Assembly (NCBI RefSeq): GCF_007558865.1
Contig: NZ_VLPK01000006.1
Location: 62,001 to 126,000 of the forward strand
Direction: 5' to 3'
Length of the DNA: 64,000 nucleotides
Origin: Mucilaginibacter corticis
GTDB lineage: Bacteria; Bacteroidota; Bacteroidia; Sphingobacteriales; Sphingobacteriaceae
The notes under the pieces: model-generated
Seen by the model: only the letters and a program-made list of their open reading frames with translations
Told to the model about the DNA's origin: nothing
The model's database searches: none
Program-made: the position numbers and the translations under genes
Shown here: in pieces, positions 24,144-31,843 of the stretch
Position numbering within the stretch: position 1 is the first letter of the stretch
Layout: every line of letters begins with the position of its first letter

Positions 24144-25868
24144 TCAAGGTAAGCCTTTCGTGAGATTAAATGTTTTGATGCAGCTGGTGAGATAATTCTC
24201 CCCATCTTCGCGTAAGGGAATCTTTTTAAGTGCAAAATCTTCAAAGGTCGGCTGGGAATCTATATGATCGTTGATTTCACGGGTTAGGTCGGCTTTTTTC
24301 CTTTTGGAATTGGCATGGGCGTGAAACTGGCTGATCAACTCCATAAGCGAATATTGCTTGTGATCGAACGCGTCAAACTTTTGGATAAGAAACGTGATAT
24401 TGATCATCGTGATGGGCATAATGGTTTTAAAGTGCCGTCTTAAACCGCTTGCGGCTAGTTGTTTTTTAAAGGCACGGTCGAGGTAATCGTTGATGCCCGG
24501 CATACCAAAGACAAGATCGCTATAAACCAGTACCGGGTAGATGGTCAGGTTCTTAGTGTTTTTATAAGCCGGGGGATTTTCGAAAGGTTGCTGACTCAGG
24601 TATTGCAGCTGCTTGATGATTTGGCCGGTTCCTTTTTTCGAACTATTGAATTTCAGATCGATGGCTTCGGTGATCGCTTCATAAGAGTACGAGCCGATAG
24701 CTGGGGCGGGGAAATAGGCATCCTTGATTTCGATTAACATCACATTGTTGCCCTGCCGGTAATAGGCATCCGGATGACCTTTTATATCAAGATCGTCAAA
24801 CTTGAGCACCTGGTGCTTATTTTTAAAACAGGCGCCCAGTAGTTTTTGAAATAGATATTTTTCAGTGACTTCACCACCGATATGTTTTTTAAAATCCAGA
24901 AATGTCCTGAACTTGGTGTCTTCATTTATCCCTGAATACTGGTAAAAATCAAATACTAATCCATCATACATTTTACTGATCAGGAATGGCCAGCTTAAAA
25001 CCAGGTGACTACCATCTTCCAGCTTTAAGAGGGGCTTGGATCTAATGCCAGTGTAATTGCTTTTTCCGGCGGAAAAAGCAGCCTGGTAATCTTTAATATT
25101 GAGGTCAAACTGTTCAAAGATCGTTTCAAAGCCATCCGATGGAGCAAATGAACAGCTCGCCCACTGGTCCGGACTTTTGTTCTTGAATTTTTTATAGCCC
25201 AAAATCAGCAGGTTATAAATGTCCAGTACATAATTGAGCGCGGTAGCTTTACCGTGCTTTTTTAAATAATTATCAACATAGACCGCATAGGGCGAATGGT
25301 ATTTTAAATAGTTAAGGAGTACCGCTCCCCGCAACATGATTGGAAAAGGATATATCTCACTGTTGATTTCAAACTGGTCGATAAAAGAGGGCCAGGTCGT
25401 CTTTGCAAAATAATCCGCATCATAAACGGGGGTCTCACGAAGTGTATTTCGTATTGACTCGTTGACTTTTTCCACGATTAGAAAATAGGCTTTGAACAGG
25501 CGTAAATCTTGATCTTGGTTTATTTCTTCATCAGGCAGCTCACGGTAATTGACCAATTCATAATGCAGAAACTCCAAGTTATAAATCACAGAGAAAAAAT
25601 GAGTTTTCGCATCGGGGTTGCGGTTAATTTTTTTATTGACGTTTTCAATAATCGCTTTGCGTGTTTCAGGTTGTTGCCGGCGCAAGAGCAAATCAAATAT
25701 TTTATATTGTGCCGGCCCTTCATTACTCCTGTGATAATAAAGTTCGGCGTTGGCCATGGCAAGGAACTGAACGACCAGTAAGGATGGAATGTCTTTCAAC
25801 AGTTCTTCTAGCGTATCGTTTTCACCCGGAAAAAGGTCGTTGAATTCGGGTGTTAGGATCATTTCCAT
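24144..25868 (-). CDS. PD-(D/E)XK nuclease-like protein
   Basis: 574 residues, soluble. The N-terminal 300 residues are mainly helical and unrecognised. Around 365-382 the sequence DIKGHPDAYYRQGN, then VMLIEIKDAYF has the PD...(E)xK metal-binding arrangement of restriction-like nucleases, preceded by a strand and followed by SYEAITEAIDLKF, a helix often found after the motif. The C-terminal third has strands YPVLVYSDLVF and TMINITFLI. The start is one of two close Mets. It lies in the accessory island directly after a small remnant gene, so it could be a defence nuclease, but its target cannot be read from sequence. Confidence 0.6.
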   Translation of the reverse strand: MEMILTPEFNDLFPGENDTLEELLKDIPSLLVVQFLAMANAELYYHRSNEGPAQYKIFDLLLRRQQPETRKAIIENVNKKINRNPDAKTHFFSVIYNLEFLHYELVNYRELPDEEINQDQDLRLFKAYFLIVEKVNESIRNTLRETPVYDADYFAKTTWPSFIDQFEINSEIYPFPIMLRGAVLLNYLKYHSPYAVYVDNYLKKHGKATALNYVLDIYNLLILGYKKFKNKSPDQWASCSFAPSDGFETIFEQFDLNIKDYQAAFSAGKSNYTGIRSKPLLKLEDGSHLVLSWPFLISKMYDGLVFDFYQYSGINEDTKFRTFLDFKKHIGGEVTEKYLFQKLLGACFKNKHQVLKFDDLDIKGHPDAYYRQGNNVMLIEIKDAYFPAPAIGSYSYEAITEAIDLKFNSSKKGTGQIIKQLQYLSQQPFENPPAYKNTKNLTIYPVLVYSDLVFGMPGINDYLDRAFKKQLAASGLRRHFKTIMPITMINITFLIQKFDAFDHKQYSLMELISQFHAHANSKRKKADLTREINDHIDSQPTFEDFALKKIPLREDGENYLTSCIKTFNLTKGLP

Positions 25869-25875
25869 TTTTGTC

Positions 25876-26073
25876 TTAATGTTTGTTTGCCGCGAATGAT
25901 TTCATTTGCTTGGTGATTTTATGTACTTCTGTTTCAATGGCGCGCAATTTCGCCTGGCAAAATTCGATCAGTTCAGCGGCGCGTTTTACCTTTGGGCAAG
26001 GACGTCCACGGTGATGGTATCCTTTTAAATTCCCTGGGAGATCAATTTCAGTTCCAAGTTGGCTATATAATAG
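25876..26073 (-). pseudogene. Small basic coiled-coil gene remnant
   Basis: An open stretch of about 65 codons ends with HHRGRPCPKVKRAAELIEF, then CQAKLRAIETEVHKITKQMK and SFAANKH before TAA. It has no ATG and is closed upstream by TGA, so it looks like the 3' end of a lost gene. It ends 7 bp before the nuclease-like gene starts, as operon partners would. The family is unknown. Confidence 0.4.
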
Positions 26074-26222
26074 TCAATTTAGGGTTCAATATGTATGGTT
26101 CGAAATTCGCAAAAGGCATTTTGATCCGTCAAGCAAACCCAAACACCCAACTCATTTTATCAACTAAACAAAAAAAAATTAATCCTCCTGACTGAAAAAA
26201 GCAAGTCTTCACGGGCTTTTTA

Positions 26223-27083
26223 TTAACCCGGATTTCTCGGATATTTATTTAAAATATAAGCGGTCAATGGCAATAGCCGCCGGTCCGGATACAAGGGCGG
26301 CGCACCTGGAGCAGTATAATATTCTACTTTTCCATTAATTTTAATATACCAGATTTTCCCTATCGAACTCGCCGTAAGTGTATCCGCCCTCGTATCTCTC
26401 TTAAAGTTTATCATCTTATCGCTATCTTTTGCAATTACCTGAGCATCAGAGTCTCCTGGCTTTTCATTACAACTAATCGGCTTAAACTCCGCTCCGTTCC
26501 AATACATACATTTTTGAACTTCGTTTTCAATCCCACGAAGCTTAAAAAAAAGTATAAATGATAAAACCGTTATTGACAAGAACAAAATACCTAAAAGCAT
26601 CTTATTTTTATTTTTTGATGGTTTTCTAGCAGCAGCAGTTGTCGCAAATTCAGCAGATTTCGGTTCAACTTTTTTATCCTCCTTTTTGATGGCTACGGCT
26701 GGGCTTATCTGATCTCCGTTCGGAACATGATACATGTCTTTCACCCGATGTGGTCGCGGATGATAATCAATCAGCCAGGCCAATAGTTCCACATGCTTGG
26801 AATGCGGGTTCTGTACCGTCCCGTTCATAAAGCGGATAAGCGGCTTAAACAGATCGATATCGATAGCTTCAATCGCATCAACATAACCCGCCAGATCGTC
26901 TTGATGCCCAAAAAAAGAACTTAAAATTTCGCGGTCATCCTTCGAAAACCTCCGCTCTATGATGGCCCCACATTCGTCACGCAATTTAGCAGGTGCAGGC
27001 AGTTTTAGGTTTTCTGAAAGGGGCCCCGACGCCTTCAACAGACGATAACTCTCCAGTACATTTTTCTTGTGTTCAGCGAACAT
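26223..27083 (-). CDS. Hypothetical protein with one membrane helix
   Basis: 286 residues. The N-terminal 130 residues are a soluble helical domain (EHKKNVLESYRLLKASGPL, KLRDECGAIIERRFSKDD). A basic linker (ARKPSKNKNK) precedes one membrane helix (about 161-181, MLLGILFLSITVLSFILFF), and a C-terminal extracytoplasmic part carries MYWNGAEFKPISCNEKPGD. The layout, a cytosolic helical domain plus periplasmic tail, resembles transmembrane regulators, but the family is not recognised. Confidence 0.6.
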   Translation of the reverse strand: MFAEHKKNVLESYRLLKASGPLSENLKLPAPAKLRDECGAIIERRFSKDDREILSSFFGHQDDLAGYVDAIEAIDIDLFKPLIRFMNGTVQNPHSKHVELLAWLIDYHPRPHRVKDMYHVPNGDQISPAVAIKKEDKKVEPKSAEFATTAAARKPSKNKNKMLLGILFLSITVLSFILFFKLRGIENEVQKCMYWNGAEFKPISCNEKPGDSDAQVIAKDSDKMINFKRDTRADTLTASSIGKIWYIKINGKVEYYTAPGAPPLYPDRRLLPLTAYILNKYPRNPG

Positions 27084-27290
27084 GGTGATAAAAATTTAAA
27101 GGTAAATCTAATAAATCTACCGCATTACACGCGCCCAATCAGCCTCCCGGCGGAATTATTCCGGACTAAGCGGACTTATCGGAATGATCTGCAAATAAGC
27201 GGGTTAACCGAATCTACATTTGCTCACCGTTTCGGTCACGACGTATGGCCGGAATTAATTAGCAGTAAATGCGGCGGCCCCAAAACCGGC

Positions 27291-27361
27291 TTGGGAAGCA
27301 GTCAAAAGCTTCCGCATCCAATGCTTCCACTTCCCAAAAAATGTAAGAAGCGCTTCTTACA
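27291..27361. repeat. Cluster of nested inverted repeats
   Basis: A perfect 20-bp palindrome TGTAAGAAGCGCTTCTTACA lies at 27342-27361. Just before it, TTGGGAAG (27291-27298) pairs with CTTCCCAA (27330-27337), and GAAGC/GCTTC occurs at 27295, 27308, 27323 and twice in the palindrome. It lies in the gap 27084-27432, which shows no other gene. It could be a regulator site, a recombination site or a structured RNA; the sequence does not decide. Confidence 0.6.
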
Positions 27362-27432
27362 CGGTTGGCAGCAACACCTGGAACAAGGTCCCGGGCGACT
27401 GCCGGATTTATTAACCTTTTAAAATTAAAAAA

Positions 27433-27585
27433 ATGTTAGAGATACTTATAGCGCTCTTTATGGCATGCTCATGCCCTGCGCAGAACAATAATAATGGCAA
27501 TACAGATCATACCTCGACAGTTTCCACACAAGACAATGGTGGCGGAACCGGGCATATCCCTCCTGGCACGCCGCCTCATTTGTAG
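27433..27585 (+). CDS. Possible small secreted peptide
   Basis: A 50-residue frame from ATG 27433: a hydrophobic signal-like start (MLEILIALFMACSCPAQ) with cysteines at 12 and 14 and a Asn/Thr/Gly-rich polar tail ending in HIPPGTPPHL. It is directly followed by a strong terminator, supporting a transcribed unit. The signal type (lipobox or signal peptidase I) is unclear. Confidence 0.45.
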   Translation: MLEILIALFMACSCPAQNNNNGNTDHTSTVSTQDNGGGTGHIPPGTPPHL

Positions 27586-27604
27586 TCGGCTATTTTAAAA
27601 CCGG

Positions 27605-27635
27605 TAAGGCAAGAGCGATCTTGCCTTATCTTTTT
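27605..27635 (+). terminator. Rho-independent terminator
   Basis: TAAGGCAAGA-GCGA-TCTTGCCTTA (27605-27628) is a perfect ten-pair stem followed by TCTTTTT. It ends the small ORF at 27433 and insulates the following kinase gene. Confidence 0.9.
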
Positions 27636-27678
27636 CAGGAAAAATTCAGTTAGCTTTACATTTAGCTAAATATTTCAC

Positions 27679-29349
27679 TTGAAAAAAACCTGCCACCTTA
27701 TTTGGGGCTGTCTGATCCTACTGATTGCCTGCAAGCAAAAAGAGGTTGTACTACCCAAAACCAATTATAGCAAAGACTATAATAAAGCTTCCGGCTTTAT
27801 CTGGCATCAAAACGACTCCGCCTTTTTTTATTTCAATAAAGTTGCCAACACCGTCAAAGACAGTTTAGAAATAGCCATGGCTTATAATCAAATGGGCCAG
27901 ATCCAATCCGATGCGGGTGACTTTTACGGAAGCCAGGAAACCTTACTGCAATCTTTAAAATATCTCAACGAGCAATTGCTAAAGAACCGCAGTTGCCTGG
28001 CATCAGATTATAACGAACTGGGCATATCCAGCGCAAATTTACAAAACCGCGAAGCCGCTGTTCTTTATTACCATCGTTCTTTGAGCTATGCGGATGACAG
28101 TAGTTTAAGCGCCGTCGTAACCAATAACCTGGCCTACAATTTCCAACAAATGCACCTTTATGATGAAGCTATAAAGCTCTATTATCCAGCACTGGAGGCG
28201 ACAAAAAATCCTGCCGACAAATCAAGGACCCTGACCAACCTGACCTTTACCAAATGGCTGCAAAATCATCAGTACCATGCCGCTCCAATACTCATTGCCG
28301 CCCTTAAGTCCAGCATTTCCAGAAACGATTTATGGGGTCAAAACCTGAATTATGATTATTTAGCCCAAATCTACCGCGGACGCTTGCCCGATTCCGCTTA
28401 TTTTTTCGGCAGGAGCATGTACGAAGTGGCTTTAAAACTGCAAAACCCCGTTGAGCAACTGACGGCGCTTAACCATCTTATCCTGAACGGAAATCCCGCT
28501 ACGATCAGAAGTTATTTTGCGAAATACGAGCACTTGAACGACAGCATCACACTCGTAAGAAACAACGCCAAGAATCAATTTGCCTTGATACGTTATAACG
28601 CGGCACAAGCCAAAAATGATAATCTTAAATTGCTAAAGGATAACAGTGATAAAAAGTATCAGATCCTGCTCCAATACTTGTTTATGGCAGGCATCTTTGT
28701 CTTTCTCATCTTATTTATTTTCCTAGGCAGATCCTGGTACAAAAGGCGAAAACAGGAACAACAAGCCGCAACGTTACACGCTGTTCAGGAAACGCAGCAG
28801 AAGGATTCAAAAAAAGTTCACGATACACTCGCGGGCGATATTTATTATATCCTGAAAAAGGTGCAGAGTGACCCGAATATCGACCAGAGCTGGCTGATCA
28901 ATCATATTGACGAAATCTACGAACGTGCCCGTGACCTCTCCCGGGAAATCATCGCGAATACCGGTGAAAATTTTCACGAATATATTTCCGCCCGGCTGAC
29001 AGCATTTGCCACAGACCTGACTCAGGTTTTGCTGGTTGGAAACGACGAATCCCTATGGCAGAAAATCAGTCCCCTGCGCCGTGCAGAAATTAAAATTGTA
29101 CTTCAGGAATTAATGGTCAATATGCATAAACATAGCCAGGCTGCCAGCGTCGTCATCAGGTTTGAAGATATCGGAGACCATTTTATAATCCGCTATTTTG
29201 ATGACGGCATCGGGATTTCTGAAAATAAAAACGATGGTCATGGTTTGAAAAATACGGAAATCCGTATCCAGGCAATTGGCGGTAAAATTACCTTTGAAAA
29301 TGTAGATCACGGTGGTTTACAGATTACCATTATATTACCATTCTCGTAA
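27679..29349 (+). CDS. TPR-containing histidine kinase (NarX/LiaS type)
   Basis: 556 residues. A TTG start gives a signal with a lipobox-like ILLIACKQK. Residues about 40-280 are TPR-like repeats (AYNQMGQIQSDAGDFYGSQ, NNLAYNFQQMHLYDEAIKLY). A membrane helix lies at about 333-353, then HisKA_3 with H381 in KKVHDTLAGDIYY and a HATPase with LQELMVNMHKHSQA (N-box), DDGIGIS and GHGLKNTEIR. The TPR part is extracytoplasmic if the signal is used. It is followed 3 bp later by a response regulator, forming a two-component pair typical of Bacteroidota. Confidence 0.85.
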   Translation: MKKTCHLIWGCLILLIACKQKEVVLPKTNYSKDYNKASGFIWHQNDSAFFYFNKVANTVKDSLEIAMAYNQMGQIQSDAGDFYGSQETLLQSLKYLNEQLLKNRSCLASDYNELGISSANLQNREAAVLYYHRSLSYADDSSLSAVVTNNLAYNFQQMHLYDEAIKLYYPALEATKNPADKSRTLTNLTFTKWLQNHQYHAAPILIAALKSSISRNDLWGQNLNYDYLAQIYRGRLPDSAYFFGRSMYEVALKLQNPVEQLTALNHLILNGNPATIRSYFAKYEHLNDSITLVRNNAKNQFALIRYNAAQAKNDNLKLLKDNSDKKYQILLQYLFMAGIFVFLILFIFLGRSWYKRRKQEQQAATLHAVQETQQKDSKKVHDTLAGDIYYILKKVQSDPNIDQSWLINHIDEIYERARDLSREIIANTGENFHEYISARLTAFATDLTQVLLVGNDESLWQKISPLRRAEIKIVLQELMVNMHKHSQAASVVIRFEDIGDHFIIRYFDDGIGISENKNDGHGLKNTEIRIQAIGGKITFENVDHGGLQITIILPFS

Positions 29350-29352
29350 GTC

Positions 29353-30018
29353 ATGTTTGAAAAAGTACTGATCGCTGAGGATCATCAAAGCATAAAAATT
29401 TCGGTAACGCAAACCTTAACCAATTTGGGCATAGAAGCGCGGGATAATTATGCTTATGATTGCGATAACGCACTGCAAAGGCTCAAAAAAGCGTTGCAGG
29501 ATAACGCGCCCTTTGAGTTGCTGATCACAGATCTGTCATTCGACGACCGGGCGATATCGATCATTTCCAGCGGAAAAGAGCTCATTGATGCTGCAAGGGC
29601 TTTGCAGCCTTCCTTAAAAATAATCGTATTCTCAGCGGAGTCCAGCGCGTCGGTGATCGGCAAGTTGTTTGAGGAGCAAGGTGTTAATGGCTATGTAAAA
29701 AAAGGCAGAAGCGATACAGAAGAACTGCAAAAAGCGGTTGAAACAATTCACAAAGGTAAAACCTTTATTTCGCCGGGTCTTCAGCAAGCCGTTAAAGCAA
29801 AAAACGCACACGATTTTACTCCGCTTGATATAGCCATCATTACCCAACTGGCCAAAGGAATGCTGCAAAAAAACTTACCAGCCTATCTTCAGGAACAAAA
29901 CCTTAAGCCATCAGGCCTGAGTAGCGTGGAGAAACGTCTGAACCATATTCGTGAGACACTCCATATTTCCAGCAATGAACAACTGGTTGCCTTTTGCAAG
30001 GATAAAAAAATAATCTGA
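29353..30018 (+). CDS. Response regulator with C-terminal HTH-like domain
   Basis: 221 residues. An N-terminal receiver has the acidic pair ED (9-10), phosphoacceptor D60 in LLITDLSFDD, the switch Ser in VFSAESS and K near 115 in YVKKGRS. The C-terminal 70 residues (FTPLDIAIITQLAKGMLQKN, then SVEKRLNHIRETLHISSN) resemble a LuxR/NarL-like helix-turn-helix (TPLD start, -VEKRL- recognition helix). It pairs with the TPR kinase upstream. Its targets are unknown but could include island genes. Confidence 0.82.
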   Translation: MFEKVLIAEDHQSIKISVTQTLTNLGIEARDNYAYDCDNALQRLKKALQDNAPFELLITDLSFDDRAISIISSGKELIDAARALQPSLKIIVFSAESSASVIGKLFEEQGVNGYVKKGRSDTEELQKAVETIHKGKTFISPGLQQAVKAKNAHDFTPLDIAIITQLAKGMLQKNLPAYLQEQNLKPSGLSSVEKRLNHIRETLHISSNEQLVAFCKDKKII

Positions 30019-30083
30019 TGCGGTTTTACATAACTAAAAATCAGGATATCGCAAAATACCAGCTACATGCCGAACACTGAACA

Positions 30084-30218
30084 ATGTTGATCTTCATTAC
30101 AGCGCACATATATATCGGTGAATTCTCATCCTGCAAGCCTGCGCTGGATGAAGCAAGAAAATCTTACCCCGGCGCCGGGGCGTGTAAAACATGCTCACCA
30201 AGTTGCCAGGAACGATAA
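30084..30218 (+). CDS. Possible 44-residue cysteine-rich peptide
   Basis: ATG 30084 to TAA 30216-30218 encodes MLIFITAHIYIGEFSSCKPA followed by a C-terminal part with three Cys (GACKTCSPSCQER). It lies between the response regulator and the next small gene. No homologue or promoter is recognised. Confidence 0.25.
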   Translation: MLIFITAHIYIGEFSSCKPALDEARKSYPGAGACKTCSPSCQER

Positions 30219-30280
30219 ATAGTTATTCATATCATTTTGCTATATTTAAATAAATTTTAATTAAGCCTACGTACTTTAAA

Positions 30281-30502
30281 ATGAAAGCTTTGCTACTTCT
30301 GTCATTGCTTCTGGTTGATTGCAGAAATATCACCCCGCCGGCAGACACCGCCACCGTCTACATTTGCGACAGCCGAGGTTCCAAACGCTATCATTTAAGC
30401 CCAAATTGTAAAGGATTGCGTACTTGCAGCCACCGTGTTGTAAAACTCAGCCTCAAAGAGGCGAAAAGCCGGGGAAAGACCCTTTGCGGCTGGGAGAAAT
30501 AG
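30281..30502 (+). CDS. Small putative lipoprotein with YH/Cys motif
   Basis: 73 residues. A short hydrophobic start with lipobox LLVDC (Cys14), then a domain with conserved VYICDSRGSKRYHLSPNCKGL, a further C (RTCSHRV) and KTLCGW. Proteins with YH-x4-C-x-GL-x-C and a terminal C-x-W occur widely in Bacteroidota as small secreted or anchored domains, possibly metal-binding. The function is not known. Confidence 0.65.
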   Translation: MKALLLLSLLLVDCRNITPPADTATVYICDSRGSKRYHLSPNCKGLRTCSHRVVKLSLKEAKSRGKTLCGWEK

Positions 30503-30592
30503 TTCACCTATATTTAGCCGATACGGATTCCCGTAAAAATTACGCCCCGCGACCCTTTAATTTTGAGTCAATCAATCACTTAAATTAAGATC

Positions 30593-30877
30593 ATGGCAAG
30601 CAGACATCAGGTGCACTGCATCAACAAAAGAAACCATTCATCAGCACACGAGCGAATAGCGTACATCGGCGGTATAAATCCGGACCGCAGCCGTTGGAAA
30701 TTAGCAGAAAATGAAGCGATACTGTCGATTGAACAAAAGAAATACGAATTCTTTGTCTCCGTTAACGGAAGGAGCGTTAACGTGGTCGTTGCTACCCACA
30801 ACGGCCGCAAGTATCTTAAAACCGAAGCCGATGGCTATAGTCCGGACAATCTCCTGTCGTTGCCTGAATGTCCGTGA
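30593..30877 (+). CDS. DUF3892 family protein
   Basis: 94 residues with the DUF3892 pattern: VHCINKRNHSSAHERIAYIGG at the start, KLAENEAILSIEQKKYEFFV, and VVVATHNGRKYLKTEADGYSPDNLLSLPEC at the end. A small beta-rich cytosolic domain of unknown function, common in mobile and accessory regions. A TAATTTTG (-7-like) lies at 30558-30565, and a bidirectional terminator follows at 30946. Confidence 0.8.
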   Translation: MASRHQVHCINKRNHSSAHERIAYIGGINPDRSRWKLAENEAILSIEQKKYEFFVSVNGRSVNVVVATHNGRKYLKTEADGYSPDNLLSLPECP

Positions 30878-30945
30878 CATTTTAATAGACTTTACCCGAA
30901 CCTTATCACATATTTTATATTCAGTCAAAACTTCTTTGGCCGCTC

Positions 30946-30977
30946 AAAAAGGTCAGTGCAATGCCACTGACCTTTTT
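30946..30977. terminator. Strong bidirectional terminator
   Basis: AAAAAGGTCAGTG (30946-30958) and CACTGACCTTTTT (30965-30977) form a 13-pair perfect stem with a six-base loop; the A- and T-runs make it work on either strand. It separates the DUF3892 gene from the motor-cytoskeleton operon. Confidence 0.9.
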
Positions 30978-31025
30978 GCTTAGGGATCACTTTATCCCCT
31001 TAAACATTTATTCTATACATTTTTA

Positions 31026-31166
31026 CTAATTTTGCTCCATATCTGGGTGCACATATTAATTACGGGTTGTACTGATATCTGAATATCCCAGCCTATTGAG
31101 AACGGTCTTATAATCGCATAAACTTTCGATGCAGCGTGCTGCATGGCGTAAGCCATTAAACTTGAG
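31026..31166 (-). pseudogene. Tyrosine recombinase (integrase) C-terminal remnant
   Basis: The minus strand reads LKFNGLRHAAR, then VLNRLGYSDISTTRN, a stop (TAA), and YVHPDMEQN. This follows the catalytic end of phage-type integrases: the Arg of the RxxH motif in GLRHAA, the LGHSDISTT segment and the Tyr nucleophile in (R/K)YVHPD. The middle part is degenerate and a stop precedes the Tyr, so it is inactive. It lies 60 bp past the operon's last gene and suggests the region came in on an integrating element. Confidence 0.45.
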
Positions 31167-31227
31167 CGTCCTAAGAAAACTATTTACCGCAAAAAACAGA
31201 ATTAACACGTGCCAGGCTTGCGGCAAG

Positions 31228-31839
31228 CTATAATTTAGCGACGTCGCCGATTTTCGGCAAGATCTGAATGAGAATGCGTTGATTTTTATTTTCATCCGGG
31301 TCCCTGCCTACACCACCGATCCCCGAACCTGAAATTTGAAGTTCACAAATCGCCGGATCAAACTTGATATGGTGGCGTATCCACAAAACCCGGATCGACT
31401 GGGCGCGGTCATAACTAAGCTGAAAATTCTTAATGTATTGATCCTTGGAGGACATACCCTCAACGATGACAATATAACGTGTATCTTCTGTGCCGGTGAG
31501 CTGATGAAGGTGCACCAGCAGCTTGCTGATCGACATGCCCGCATTAACCAGGTAAGTCGTGTCTACAGGACTGATGACCGCGGCCTGGGAGCTGTAGTGG
31601 ATATTCCTGGTTAGCTGGTAACGTTTGAATACCGGGTCGTATCTGAAATAATTGGTATCCAGGGCCTTCACGGCAGCGGTGATTTGTTTTATCTTATTCA
31701 GCTGTTGTTCGGTAACTTCCTGCTGAATTTTCATTTTGATGAAAGTCAGCACGTACAGGACCAGCATGATAAAAAACAAACTGGTCATCAGGTCTGTAAA
31801 ACTTGGCCAGAAAAAACCGTCCTGCGCTTGTTTTTTCAT
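31228..31839 (-). CDS. MotB/ZorB-like stator subunit with OmpA-like domain
   Basis: 203 residues. An N-terminal membrane helix begins WPSFTDLMTSLFFIMLVLYV, with D16 at the place of the proton-carrying Asp in MotB (DFMTAMM). A short linker helix (about 37-55) follows, then an OmpA-like peptidoglycan-binding domain (about 100-203): YIVIVEGMSSKD, NFQLSYDRAQSI, GSGIGGVGRDP and NQRILIQILP. It should pair with the MotA-like protein directly upstream (4-bp gap) to form an ion-driven motor. Of known partners, ZorB of Zorya has the same domain order and size. The last gene of the operon. Confidence 0.78.
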   Translation of the reverse strand: MKKQAQDGFFWPSFTDLMTSLFFIMLVLYVLTFIKMKIQQEVTEQQLNKIKQITAAVKALDTNYFRYDPVFKRYQLTRNIHYSSQAAVISPVDTTYLVNAGMSISKLLVHLHQLTGTEDTRYIVIVEGMSSKDQYIKNFQLSYDRAQSIRVLWIRHHIKFDPAICELQISGSGIGGVGRDPDENKNQRILIQILPKIGDVAKL

Positions 31840-31843
31840 TGAA

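Noticed and set aside
27069..27422. Open frame of 117 codons on the plus strand across the palindrome cluster
   Set aside because: No family pattern, odd composition, and it runs through the inverted repeats; likely chance.
31132..31147. ATGCAGC/GCTGCAT palindrome near the integrase remnant
   Set aside because: It lies inside the integrase-like reading frame and explains itself as coding sequence; no att pair found.
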